64,000 bases of DNA from Methylotuvimicrobium sp018830325 (GTDB lineage: Bacteria; Pseudomonadota; Gammaproteobacteria; Methylococcales; Methylomonadaceae). The notes under the pieces are model-generated. The model did no database searches, was not told the DNA's origin, and worked only from the letters and a program-made list of their open reading frames with translations. The stretch spans positions 4,650,001-4,714,000 of the forward strand of contig NZ_CP173170.1 in the NCBI RefSeq assembly GCF_044788715.1, given 5' to 3'. Shown one piece after another: positions 8,497 to 15,983 of this stretch (position 1 is its first letter; each line of letters opens with the position of its first letter). A program made the translations under genes and the position numbers.

Positions 8497-8534
8497 AATC
8501 GTTAGTAATACCCCATCCTATTGGGTGGTTCTTG

Positions 8535-8695
8535 CGTAGGATGGGTAGAGGCGGAAGCCGAAACCCATCGTTTTTCTCCCGCCGAACTTCCCTCTCCCGC
8601 CAGACAGGTTTTATAAACTCGTCCGTCACGTTTTCCTGCCGTTTGCGGGAGACCATGATGGGTTTCCGCTTCGCTCCTACCCATCACTGCCTTAC
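8535..8695. repeat. Dispersed repeat D
   Basis: Arms CGTAGGATGGGTAGAGGCGG and its near complement CGCTTCGCTCCTACCCATC flank about 85 bp of variable spacer (TTTTCTCCCGCC...GTTTTCCTGCCG). The outer CATCCTATTGGGTGG at 8510 is a decayed arm. Other copies are at 10646-10851, 11869-11904, 15778-15964 and 17313-17512. Confidence 0.85.
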
Positions 8696-8724
8696 TGGAC
8701 GCTGGAGCGTGGGAACGATAAAGG

Positions 8725-9147
8725 TTAGATCGAAGCGTTTAACAACAAACTTCCCACTCCTAAAGGATAATCTTGCCGGACTGCGGCGATTGCGGCCATT
8801 ACCAAAGCGGTTCCCGCAAAAATTGCCGACCCAAAGGAAATCCTTAAAACCCATTCATTAACAAACCGCAAGAAACGCGGAACAGGCGCGATCATTACAG
8901 CTAACACCGACAGTAAAGTTGCCGTGACTGTCGACAAAACTCCCGTCGCCAGAGAAGCGCACCACGGGCATTTATGCTTGGCATGCAAATCGTGATAATT
9001 ACACCCGGCATCCAACCCCAGCCACGGCCAATCACAGCCGCATTGAAATAGAAAGCCGCACAACGGCGTAATGGCAATCAAGGCAATGAACCCCATCAGC
9101 GACGCGGCAATGAGTTTGTATTTAAATGATGGCTTCATTGTATTCAT
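8725..9147 (-). CDS. Cys/His-rich small membrane protein, unknown family
   Basis: 140 residues with three hydrophobic helices (about 10-34, 66-88 and 103-123). The loop between helices 1 and 2 is striking: Cys36, Cys38 and Cys49, then the NYHDLHAKHKCPWC segment with His52, His55, His58 and a CxxC pair (Cys60, Cys63). Together with Cys30 this could hold a metal ion or form disulfides. I do not recognise the family. It lies downstream of the thioredoxin-CcdA fusion on the same strand, separated by repeat A at 9164-9300, so a redox partnership is a reasonable inference. ATG at 9147 has AGGA eight bases upstream. Confidence 0.6.
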   Translation of the reverse strand: MNTMKPSFKYKLIAASLMGFIALIAITPLCGFLFQCGCDWPWLGLDAGCNYHDLHAKHKCPWCASLATGVLSTVTATLLSVLAVMIAPVPRFLRFVNEWVLRISFGSAIFAGTALVMAAIAAVRQDYPLGVGSLLLNASI

Positions 9148-9163
9148 TACGACAATCCTGTTT

Positions 9164-9300
9164 TATACCTTTCGCACTTCAAATTTCGACGATGCTTAAG
9201 GAGGCGCCGGGTGATCGGTAAAGGCTTTGCCTACATGGAAGTATTCACGGCGTCCTTTGACGATCACCCTGGTGCCGAATTTTGATCTACGATTGTTATA
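9164..9300. repeat. Dispersed repeat A between two same-strand genes
   Basis: Starts TATACCTTTCGCACTTCAAA and ends with GATCTACGATTGTTATA. It sits between the thioredoxin-CcdA fusion and the Cys-rich membrane protein. The core has an uninterrupted GGAAGTATTCACGGCGTCC, the empty-site form of the C insertion target. Confidence 0.85.
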
Positions 9301-9344
9301 GACGGGTCTTTTGAAATAATGTTGGCTGCCTATCGCTAAACGGC

Positions 9345-10625
9345 TTATTCCGCATCGGTTCGCATTTTTTGGACGAGTATGATCACTGCCGCCGCGAACA
9401 AGGCGGCCGAGAATACGATTAAGGTTCCGGTGAGATCGTTCATCATATCCGGGGCAACGATCATGACGATCCCCAGTGCAATCATGATCATGCCGCCGAT
9501 AAGTTTGAGCGTTTGACCGTGCTTCTCTTCGAATTTTTGCCTTTTCAGCGTTATCAAGGCCGCCAAAAAAATGGTGATTTCGATCGAAAGATAGATCAAT
9601 AGATAAATCAGCAATAAGCCTAAGAATTCTATCGTGCCGACTTGCTGCGATCTGACCAGTTGACTCCATATCACCGGAAAGCCTGCAGTACAAGGCAATT
9701 CGACCAATGCAATGCCCGATGCCATAACGAAGGTAGCGCCCGCGAGCGCAAGTCCTTTTCTTTCCGGATTCAACAAGCCTCTTATCGATTGATAGATACC
9801 CGGTTTATGTTTGTCCGATATCGTGAACGAAATGCCTTTTTTAAACCAAAAATAATCTTTGACATTGACCAAACCGAATAGCAGCGCGAACAAGGCCACC
9901 AACCACTGTACCCAGATTAGATAGGCGACATAGCTCAGCACTTTAAAGACGCCGGCGACAAAGGCGCCGTAGAGAGTTGCCGTCGTGAACAAGAACACCA
10001 GGCCGACCAGCAATATTCGTTTTCTGGAGCCTGAATGTATCACCATGCCTAACAGTAGCGTCAATACCCATAGCGAGCATGGGTTAAAGCCGTCGACAAA
10101 AGCAATCAATAAGGTGCTGAATATCAACGGTTGCTGTATTAGGTCTATGGTTCCGAGCCAGGGAACGGAAATTGTGGTGGCGGTGGGAGATGGCTGTTTA
10201 TGCAAGGCATTAAGCTTCCGTGCCGACGCTTGCGTCGAAACATGGTCCGGCGACCGTTTTCGGCTCAGCGCCGCCCTAACGGCTTCTTCGATTTGTTTCC
10301 GGATAAACGGCGCATCGCCGAAAAAGGCCTTGCCGCCGACAAATACGGCCGGCACGCTACCGGCTTCGACGCCGTGTTCTCGCGCGGTCAATTGAAAGAG
10401 TTCCCGGTTGAAGCGGTTGCGCCATACTTCATGCTGCCGAATTTGCAATTGCGGATAACGTTCTTCCAATTCGCTCAGAAAGGGTTTTTGATCCAGACAA
10501 TGAGGGCAGGTTTCGCCCCAAAACACGTCCATGACGAGCTCAGGATCGGTCTTTGCCGTAACCGTTTGGCTTAGGAGCGTCAGCAAGAAAATTATTAGGA
10601 AAAATCGTGGGGTTTCGAATCGCAT
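9345..10625 (-). CDS. Thioredoxin-like domain fused to a CcdA/DsbD-type membrane domain
   Basis: 426 residues. The signal/anchor at 8-24 is followed by a thioredoxin/glutaredoxin-like domain with the active site Cys40-Pro-His-Cys43 (VFWGETCPHC) and a cis-Pro region (SVPAVFVGG). A 40-residue linker then leads to a polytopic membrane part (about 165-420) with two conserved cysteines typical of CcdA/DsbD: Cys183 in GFNPCSLW and Cys312 in ELPCTAGFP. This is DsbD logic in reversed domain order, with the periplasmic domain first. It probably carries electrons from the cytoplasm to periplasmic disulfides. ATG at 10625. The downstream gene encodes a Cys-rich membrane protein. Confidence 0.8.
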   Translation of the reverse strand: MRFETPRFFLIIFLLTLLSQTVTAKTDPELVMDVFWGETCPHCLDQKPFLSELEERYPQLQIRQHEVWRNRFNRELFQLTAREHGVEAGSVPAVFVGGKAFFGDAPFIRKQIEEAVRAALSRKRSPDHVSTQASARKLNALHKQPSPTATTISVPWLGTIDLIQQPLIFSTLLIAFVDGFNPCSLWVLTLLLGMVIHSGSRKRILLVGLVFLFTTATLYGAFVAGVFKVLSYVAYLIWVQWLVALFALLFGLVNVKDYFWFKKGISFTISDKHKPGIYQSIRGLLNPERKGLALAGATFVMASGIALVELPCTAGFPVIWSQLVRSQQVGTIEFLGLLLIYLLIYLSIEITIFLAALITLKRQKFEEKHGQTLKLIGGMIMIALGIVMIVAPDMMNDLTGTLIVFSAALFAAAVIILVQKMRTDAE

Positions 10626-10645
10626 TGGTTTTGCCTTTGAATGTC

Positions 10646-10851
10646 ATGATGGGTTTCCGCTTCGCTCCTACCCATCCTACCGCACAGCACACCCCGCATC
10701 GCCGTTCTTGCGTAGGATGGGTAGAGGCGGAAGCCGAAACCCATCGTTTTTCGTTTTGCCGCCGAGCCTCGCGCCGGGCGGTTTTAGCGATTCGGCCGCG
10801 CTATGTTTTCCTGACGTTCGCGGGGCTCCTCGGATGGGTTTCCGCTTCGAT
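10646..10851. repeat. Dispersed repeat D, tandem arms
   Basis: Three arms occur in succession: TGATGGGTTTCCGCTTCGC at 10646, CGTAGGATGGGTAGAGGCGG at about 10713, and GGATGGGTTTCCGCTTCG ending near 10851. The last arm lies inside the 3' end of the Nudix-ThiE gene. Confidence 0.8.
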
Positions 10852-11775
10852 AAACGCCCGGATACCGGCCACGCCTTGACCGCCGGCTTCACGAACTCGC
10901 GCCTGATCGTCCTTAGTCAAGCCTCCCAAGCCGAAAACCGGAATATTCGCGGTTTCGGCGAGCGCTGTAAAGCCTTGCCAACCGAGTATTCGGGCTCCCG
11001 GATGCGTGGCGGTCGGCAATACCGGCGCCAAGACGGCAAAATCGACGCCGACGGTTTCGGCATGGCGCAGTTCCGCTTCATTATGGCAAGAGGCGGCTAG
11101 CCAACCTTGACAGTCCGGCCGTTCGCGTAACGCCATTAAATCCTTGCCGGTTAAATGTATGCCGTCAACGCAACTCGCCTCGACTCCGGATACGGCCGAA
11201 TTGAGCAGGAGCGATGCGCCATGACGACGGCATAAAGGAAGGATGCGCGCGATAAATTCCGCCGCTTCGCCGGCCGTTACTTTTTTCAAGCGCAATTGAA
11301 TCAGTTTGATGCCGTTGGCAAGAATGGTTTGTAAGTTAGAGAATAACGCCGAGGGGGTGCTGTCGTCCAGAATGGCATAAAACGGCGGCAGGCAGAGCGC
11401 GGTCACGATCGGACGATTCGCCGCCGGAAACGAATAGTTTTGAAGATCGGTCGGAGCTACCCACTCGACCGCTTGTCCTTCTCTGCCATGCGGGGCGCCT
11501 TCGAACCGATCGACACGCCAAACTTTGAGCTTAACGCTGAGGTCCGGGTAGTCGTGATGAATCGTGATCAGAGGCGTTGCGGTTTTAACGTCGATGGCCA
11601 GTTCTTCATGGAGCTCGCGGTCCAATGCTTGACGCTGCGTTTCGCCCGGCTCGATTTTACCGCCCGGAAATTCCCATAAGCCGCCTTGATGTTTATCGTC
11701 CGGGCGCTTGGCGATCAGTACTTTGCCGTGCAGGTCGACAACCGCGCCGACCGCGACTTCTAAAACCGATTTCAT
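10801..11775 (-). CDS. Nudix hydrolase fused to a ThiE-like domain
   Basis: 324 residues from the ATG at 11775; the frame is open to a TTG at 11799, but residues before the ATG do not match the family. The N-terminal Nudix domain (about 1-125) carries the box at 39-61 (G...E45...R53-E54...E57-E58), as in MutT-type 8-oxo-dGTP pyrophosphatases. The C-terminal part (about 128-310) resembles thiamine-phosphate synthase/TenI (FYAILDD, IQLRLKK, GIHLTGKDL, VLAPVLPTATHPG, GLGGL). This fusion is known in gammaproteobacteria next to argJ/secA. The last 13 or so residues (ETHPRSPANVRKT) are encoded by repeat D, so the native C-terminus has been replaced. Confidence 0.8.
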   Translation of the reverse strand: MKSVLEVAVGAVVDLHGKVLIAKRPDDKHQGGLWEFPGGKIEPGETQRQALDRELHEELAIDVKTATPLITIHHDYPDLSVKLKVWRVDRFEGAPHGREGQAVEWVAPTDLQNYSFPAANRPIVTALCLPPFYAILDDSTPSALFSNLQTILANGIKLIQLRLKKVTAGEAAEFIARILPLCRRHGASLLLNSAVSGVEASCVDGIHLTGKDLMALRERPDCQGWLAASCHNEAELRHAETVGVDFAVLAPVLPTATHPGARILGWQGFTALAETANIPVFGLGGLTKDDQARVREAGGQGVAGIRAFIEAETHPRSPANVRKT

Positions 11776-11868
11776 AGGTTGTTGATGATGATGCTTCAAA
11801 TGGTTTCCACGCTCCGGGGACTATTCGAATGGCTCCGTAATGTTTTCTTACCTTTTATCGTGCTCCCA

Positions 11869-11904
11869 TGATGAGTTTCCGCTTCGCTACTACCCATCCT
11901 ACGG
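11869..11904. repeat. Single arm of repeat D
   Basis: TGATGAGTTTCCGCTTCGC followed by CTACCCATCCTACGG. It lies between argJ and the Nudix-ThiE gene, next to a CTGGACGCCGGAGCGTGGGA short repeat. Confidence 0.65.
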
Positions 11905-11970
11905 CTTTACTGGACGCCGGAGCGTGGGAACGATAAATCTGGAATCGCACCCACAGAGCACCGGGCCTCC

Positions 11971-12012
11971 TTTCCTCTTTCCTCTTTCCTCTTTCCTCTT
12001 TCCCCTTTCCCC
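11971..12012. repeat. Heptanucleotide tandem repeat (TTTCCTC)
   Basis: Four exact TTTCCTC units (11971-11998) are followed by two TTTCCCC variants, 42 bp in total. The array ends at the argJ stop codon (12012-12014). Confidence 0.85.
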
Positions 12013-13226
12013 TAAGTCCGATACTCCGCATTGATCCGCACATAGTCGTAGGAAAAATCGCAGGTCAAGACTTCTTGCGAGGCGCTGCCGCGCCCGAGCG
12101 TTACGGTTACGGCAATTTCCGGTTCGTTCATCACGCGCTGACCGGCCGCTTCGGTATAGTCTTCGGCTCGGCTACCGCCGCGCACGATGCACACGTCGCC
12201 CAGATATATATCGACCCGCTCCAGGTCCATGTTGTCGACGCCGGCCCTGCCGACTGCCGCCAGAATGCGCCCCCAATTCGGATCGCTGGCAAAAAACGCG
12301 GTCTTGACCAGCGGCGAATGGGCGATGGTCTTGGCGACGCGCACGGCCTCTTCATCATCCAAGGCTTGATCTATTACGATTCGCATCAACTTAGTCGCGC
12401 CCTCGCCGTCCCGAACGATCGCTTCGCTGAGTTGCTTGCAAATCTTCAACACTGCATCGGCAAAGGATTGGTAGGCCGGGCTGCCTTCGGTCAATTCGGG
12501 CACTTTCGAACAGCCGCTGGCCATCAAGACGCAGGCGTCGTTGGTCGAGGTATCGCCGTCGACGGTAATGCGGTTAAACGATAATTCGGCGGCGCGCGCC
12601 AAACACGCCTGCAGCAGTTTCCGCTCGATTTTGGCATCGGTCGCGATGAAAGACAGCATCGTCGCCATGTTCGGCTGAATCATGCCCGCGCCTTTGGATA
12701 TGCCGGTCAATGTGATCATCTCGCCGTCGATTTCGAGGATACACGACGCCCCTTTCGGAAAGGTGTCGGTGGTCATGATCGCACGCGCGGCCTGCTCCCA
12801 ATGCCCTTCGGCCAGATTGGCAAAGGCCTTCGGTAAGACTGCCTTGATTTTATCGACGGCCAACGGTTCGCCGATCACGCCGGTCGAAAACGGCAGGATT
12901 TGCCGGGCATCCGCGCCGGCAAGTTTAGCCACGTCCGCGCAGGTCGACAAGGCATCGTCAAGCCCTCTTTTGCCGGTGCCGGCATTGGCGTTACCGGAAT
13001 TAATCAGCAGCCAACGCGGGGCCTGTTGTAAATGTTCCTTCGCGACGACCACCGGAGCCGCGCAAAACGCATTCTGTGTAAACACCGCCGCGCAAGTCGA
13101 CCCTTCGCGCATTTGTACGAGCAACAGATCGTCGCGTTTCGTTTGCTTAATGCCCGCGCACGCCGTGCCCAATTCGATCCCGGCAACCCGGTGCATTACC
13201 GGAAACGCCACCTGCCCCACCGCCAT
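12012..13226 (-). CDS. argJ: Bifunctional glutamate N-acetyltransferase/ornithine acetyltransferase
   Basis: 404 residues, full length for ArgJ. The autoproteolysis site is clear: KGAGMIQPNMATML with Ala188-Thr189, where Thr becomes the catalytic nucleophile after cleavage into alpha and beta chains. The VDGDTSTND motif, LINSGNANAGTG and the terminal DYVRINAEYRT are conserved. It acts in cytoplasmic arginine biosynthesis, transferring acetyl from N-acetylornithine to glutamate and, in bifunctional forms, from acetyl-CoA. ATG at 13226. It follows the CDF gene by 10 bp, suggesting one transcript with CDF, TusA and the PP-loop gene. In many gammaproteobacteria argJ sits beside secA; secA is not in this window. 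Confidence 0.95.
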   Translation of the reverse strand: MAVGQVAFPVMHRVAGIELGTACAGIKQTKRDDLLLVQMREGSTCAAVFTQNAFCAAPVVVAKEHLQQAPRWLLINSGNANAGTGKRGLDDALSTCADVAKLAGADARQILPFSTGVIGEPLAVDKIKAVLPKAFANLAEGHWEQAARAIMTTDTFPKGASCILEIDGEMITLTGISKGAGMIQPNMATMLSFIATDAKIERKLLQACLARAAELSFNRITVDGDTSTNDACVLMASGCSKVPELTEGSPAYQSFADAVLKICKQLSEAIVRDGEGATKLMRIVIDQALDDEEAVRVAKTIAHSPLVKTAFFASDPNWGRILAAVGRAGVDNMDLERVDIYLGDVCIVRGGSRAEDYTEAAGQRVMNEPEIAVTVTLGRGSASQEVLTCDFSYDYVRINAEYRT

Positions 13227-13236
13227 ATAGACTCCT

Positions 13237-14379
13237 TTAAATTTTCAATAAAACGCTTATTTTACTAATGTTGGGAAACGCGCCTTCCATCAGCGTGCAT
13301 TGCCGTTTAACTAGTTCGATTCTTTCCGGCTGGCTACTCATCAGATGCGGCAAGATCACTTCGATTTCGATCGTCCCTTCCAGGTAATGAATCTTGAAAT
13401 CTTCGATATCCTCGAATAGTTCGGACAAATACTCGCGCAAATAACCCTGCACATCCGCGCGCAATACATCGACCGGCTCGTCGATGAATTCGTCGTCTTC
13501 CGGGTCGACATGGACCAGTACATCGACCACGTCGTCGAATTCGGCTTTCAGATTTTGCCGGACCGCATCGCCGATCATATGCCCTTCGGAAACGCTGATT
13601 CTGGCATCGACCACGATATGCGCGTCGATATAGGCATCTTCGCCCATTTGCCGGGTTCTGAGCAGATGAATGCCGCGCACGCCGGGAGTCGTTTTGATCA
13701 CTCTGCGTATCTCGCGGATCAAGGACTCGGGCAATGAGGTGTCAACCAACTCCTTGACGCTTTGAATCACCAAACTTAAACCGATCTTGGCGATCATCAA
13801 GGCGACGATCGCGGCGGCAACCGCATCGGCATATTCATAACCGACCCAAACGCCGGCTACGCCGATGATCACGACGATCGAAGATATCGCATCGCTACGA
13901 TGATGCCAAGCATTGGCCAGTAATAATTTGGACCGGGTTTGCTTGGCAATCCGTTTCGTATATTGATAGAGCCATTCGTTAGTCAATACCGATAAGGCGG
14001 CTATCGCCATCGCCTCGAATTCCGGCATCAACAAGCGTTCGGGCTGGCGAACTCTTTCCATCGCATCATAGGCGATGCCGCCGGCCACTATCATTAATCC
14101 GACGCCCAGCGCGACCGTCGCGATCGTTTCGTAACGCCGATGCCCGTAGGGGTGATCGAAATCGGCCTCGCGCGCGCCCAGCTTAATCGCGGTAATGACC
14201 AGTAAATCACTGGCCAAATCGGATAAGGAATGAACACCGTCGGCGATCAAGGCCGCCGATTGGCCCAGTATACCGAAGCCGATTTTCAGGACCGACAAGG
14301 CCAGGTTGGTCCATGCAGCAACGATACTGACCTTCGCTTTTAGACGATCGGACTCGATTGACTGGCGCGCTTCGATCAT
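13237..14379 (-). CDS. Cation diffusion facilitator (CDF) transporter
   Basis: 380 residues. Six transmembrane helices fill about residues 15-205, followed by a long cytoplasmic C-terminal region. Metal-site residues are Asp47, His50 and Asp54 (IADGVHSLSD) in TM2 and His159/160 with Asp163 (WHHRSD) in TM5. The family exports Zn2+, Fe2+ or Mn2+ by proton antiport; the DxxH/HxxxD pattern allows Zn, Fe or Mn and does not settle the ion. The C-terminus is longer than in FieF and holds an extra acidic region (about 290-345). The start overlaps the TusA stop (TAATG). Confidence 0.85.
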   Translation of the reverse strand: MIEARQSIESDRLKAKVSIVAAWTNLALSVLKIGFGILGQSAALIADGVHSLSDLASDLLVITAIKLGAREADFDHPYGHRRYETIATVALGVGLMIVAGGIAYDAMERVRQPERLLMPEFEAMAIAALSVLTNEWLYQYTKRIAKQTRSKLLLANAWHHRSDAISSIVVIIGVAGVWVGYEYADAVAAAIVALMIAKIGLSLVIQSVKELVDTSLPESLIREIRRVIKTTPGVRGIHLLRTRQMGEDAYIDAHIVVDARISVSEGHMIGDAVRQNLKAEFDDVVDVLVHVDPEDDEFIDEPVDVLRADVQGYLREYLSELFEDIEDFKIHYLEGTIEIEVILPHLMSSQPERIELVKRQCTLMEGAFPNISKISVLLKI

Positions 14380-14606
14380 TATTCGCCTACTTCGAGAACA
14401 ATAATATATTCGCCGTCCTCGGCTTTGGTTTCAAGGATCGTGTGTCCATTGATGCGGCACCAGGCGGGGATGTCTTGCATTACGCCGGGGTCGGTGCAAA
14501 TGACTTCCAATTGTTCTCCTGCCGCCATGCGTTTGACCCTGTCTTGCGTTCGTATCACCGGCAACGGGCAAAGCAGACGCCGCGCATTCAGGGTTTCCCG
14601 GCTCAT
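14379..14606 (-). CDS. TusA-family sulfur carrier
   Basis: 75 residues from the ATG at 14606; a GTG at 14615 also opens the frame but sits on the ribosome-binding site GAGGAG. The TusA signature LLCPLPVIRT gives Cys13 as the persulfide-carrying residue. The rest (EQLEVICTDPGVMQDIPAWC) fits the small alpha/beta fold. TusA-like proteins pass sulfane sulfur between proteins in tRNA thiolation or sulfur oxidation. Its start overlaps the stop of the PP-loop gene (ATGA), so it is likely to feed sulfur to that enzyme; this is inferred from context. Confidence 0.85.
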   Translation of the reverse strand: MSRETLNARRLLCPLPVIRTQDRVKRMAAGEQLEVICTDPGVMQDIPAWCRINGHTILETKAEDGEYIIVLEVGE

Positions 14607-15646
14607 ACGAACCACTCCTCGGCAATTTGCTCCGGCGCGAACGGAGCCACCTGAATCGTTTGTTCCAAACCTTTTTGACTTCTAACCAAAATATCGACCT
14701 GCTCGGCATCGCGCCCTTGTCCGTAACGTGCAATGATGCGTCCGGCCAAGGCCAAATCTTCATCGGTCGGTTCGCCGTCGATCAACGCCAACGGTCCGCT
14801 GTGACTGCTGCTGATCAAACTGGTAAATTCTTTTTTATAGCCTTCGAGAAAACGGCTCTCGCCTTCCTCGCGCGCGACGATGACTTTGAAGTTGGACTTG
14901 GGACGGATATGCCGCCCGACTTTCAGCAACATCACATCGTCGAGTTCGTAGTCTTTCGTCCCCCGGTTTTGCCATAAATCGACTAATTTCGCCGAATAAC
15001 TCTCGTCGGTCAAAAAACAACAGCCGCCGGCCGGCTGCGCATAATCGACGAAGCCGAACTGCTGCGCCAATTCCATTTGCGGTTTTCTGGACCGTCCGCT
15101 AAAGCCGAACAATTTGGCGCGATCGACCCAGCCTTCGCGCTCCGGCAGTGTCTCCGGCAAATTTCTGGCACATAAAGGCCTAAGCAGCAAATCGTCGGCG
15201 CCGGATTCGCGCGCGATGATCGGCATCGTTTGTTTGCGCTGCGACATCGGTCGCTGACCGATCACCTCGCCGGTAATGATGAAATCGAAGCCGTTTTCTT
15301 GTATCCATTGCTTGGCCTTGTTGACCATGAAAATCTTGCAATCCAGACACGGGTTCATGTTGCTGCCGTAACCGTGCTTCGGATTGATCAGCACATCCTT
15401 GTATTCCTCGATGACATCGACGATATGCAATTTGATGCCGAGTTGTTCGGCCACCCACAACGAGTTATTGCGCTTGGGCTTGGCTCGGTCCCGTTCGCGA
15501 ATCGCATGCGTGTGTCCTTCCACGCAGAAGCCGGTGAAAAAATTGATGCCTTCGACATGCACCCCTTGTTCGATGATCACTTTAGCGGCCAACATCGAAT
15601 CCAATCCACCGGAAATCAATGCCGCCGCTTTTCTTTGTTCGGACAT
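14603..15646 (-). CDS. PP-loop ATPase, ThiI/TtuA-like tRNA thiolation enzyme candidate
   Basis: 347 residues from the ATG at 15646 (MSEQRKAAALISGG); in-frame ATGs also exist at 15691 and 15700 and the start is not certain. The P-loop Ser12-Gly-Gly-Leu-Asp-Ser17 marks an adenylating PP-loop enzyme. NPCLDCKIFM has Cys100 and Cys103, and AGGCCFLTDE holds a Cys pair around residues 215-220; these could bind sulfur or an iron-sulfur cluster. There is no THUMP or rhodanese domain, so it is not classical ThiI or MnmA. Genomes often label this family tRNA thiouridylase-like. Coupling to a TusA gene supports a sulfur-transfer role. Confidence 0.75.
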   Translation of the reverse strand: MSEQRKAAALISGGLDSMLAAKVIIEQGVHVEGINFFTGFCVEGHTHAIRERDRAKPKRNNSLWVAEQLGIKLHIVDVIEEYKDVLINPKHGYGSNMNPCLDCKIFMVNKAKQWIQENGFDFIITGEVIGQRPMSQRKQTMPIIARESGADDLLLRPLCARNLPETLPEREGWVDRAKLFGFSGRSRKPQMELAQQFGFVDYAQPAGGCCFLTDESYSAKLVDLWQNRGTKDYELDDVMLLKVGRHIRPKSNFKVIVAREEGESRFLEGYKKEFTSLISSSHSGPLALIDGEPTDEDLALAGRIIARYGQGRDAEQVDILVRSQKGLEQTIQVAPFAPEQIAEEWFV

Positions 15647-15777
15647 AACGCTGTTATCTTGTTTAAAATGCTTGTTTAAAAATTGCGTCATTATACGCAT
15701 TTCTTGGCTAAACTGGGTTCAACTTCGGTGATTATCACCTAGAATAATGAATCATCAAATTTTTGGCGCTGTGGCTC

Positions 15778-15964
15778 CATGATGGGTTTCGCTCCGCTCT
15801 ACCCATCCTACTAGTGGCTTTTCAAACTTACGGCGCCGTAGGATGGGTAGCAGCGGAGCGGAAACCCATCGCTTTATTGAACTCGGGTGGTTTTGAGACA
15901 ATGCCCCCAGGGCCCCAACTTGCGATTTGTTACAGTGGCTTTCGTAGCTCTACCCATCCTACAT
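15778..15964. repeat. Dispersed repeat D
   Basis: Three arms: CATGATGGGTTTCGCTCCGC at 15778, GTAGGATGGGTAGCAGCGGA at about 15838, and CTCTACCCATCCTACATG ending near 15966. It fills most of the 280-bp gap between the PP-loop gene and pilU. Confidence 0.8.
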
Positions 15965-15983
15965 GTAAACTAATGGATTCATT

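Noticed and set aside
11775..13226. secA-argJ-mutT cluster as in other gammaproteobacteria
   Set aside because: argJ and the Nudix gene are present, but secA is absent and a CDF transporter gene precedes argJ; only part of the order holds.
14379..14615. GTG start for the TusA gene at 14615
   Set aside because: The GTG lies within the GAGGAG ribosome-binding site; ATG at 14606 has correct spacing and overlaps the previous stop.
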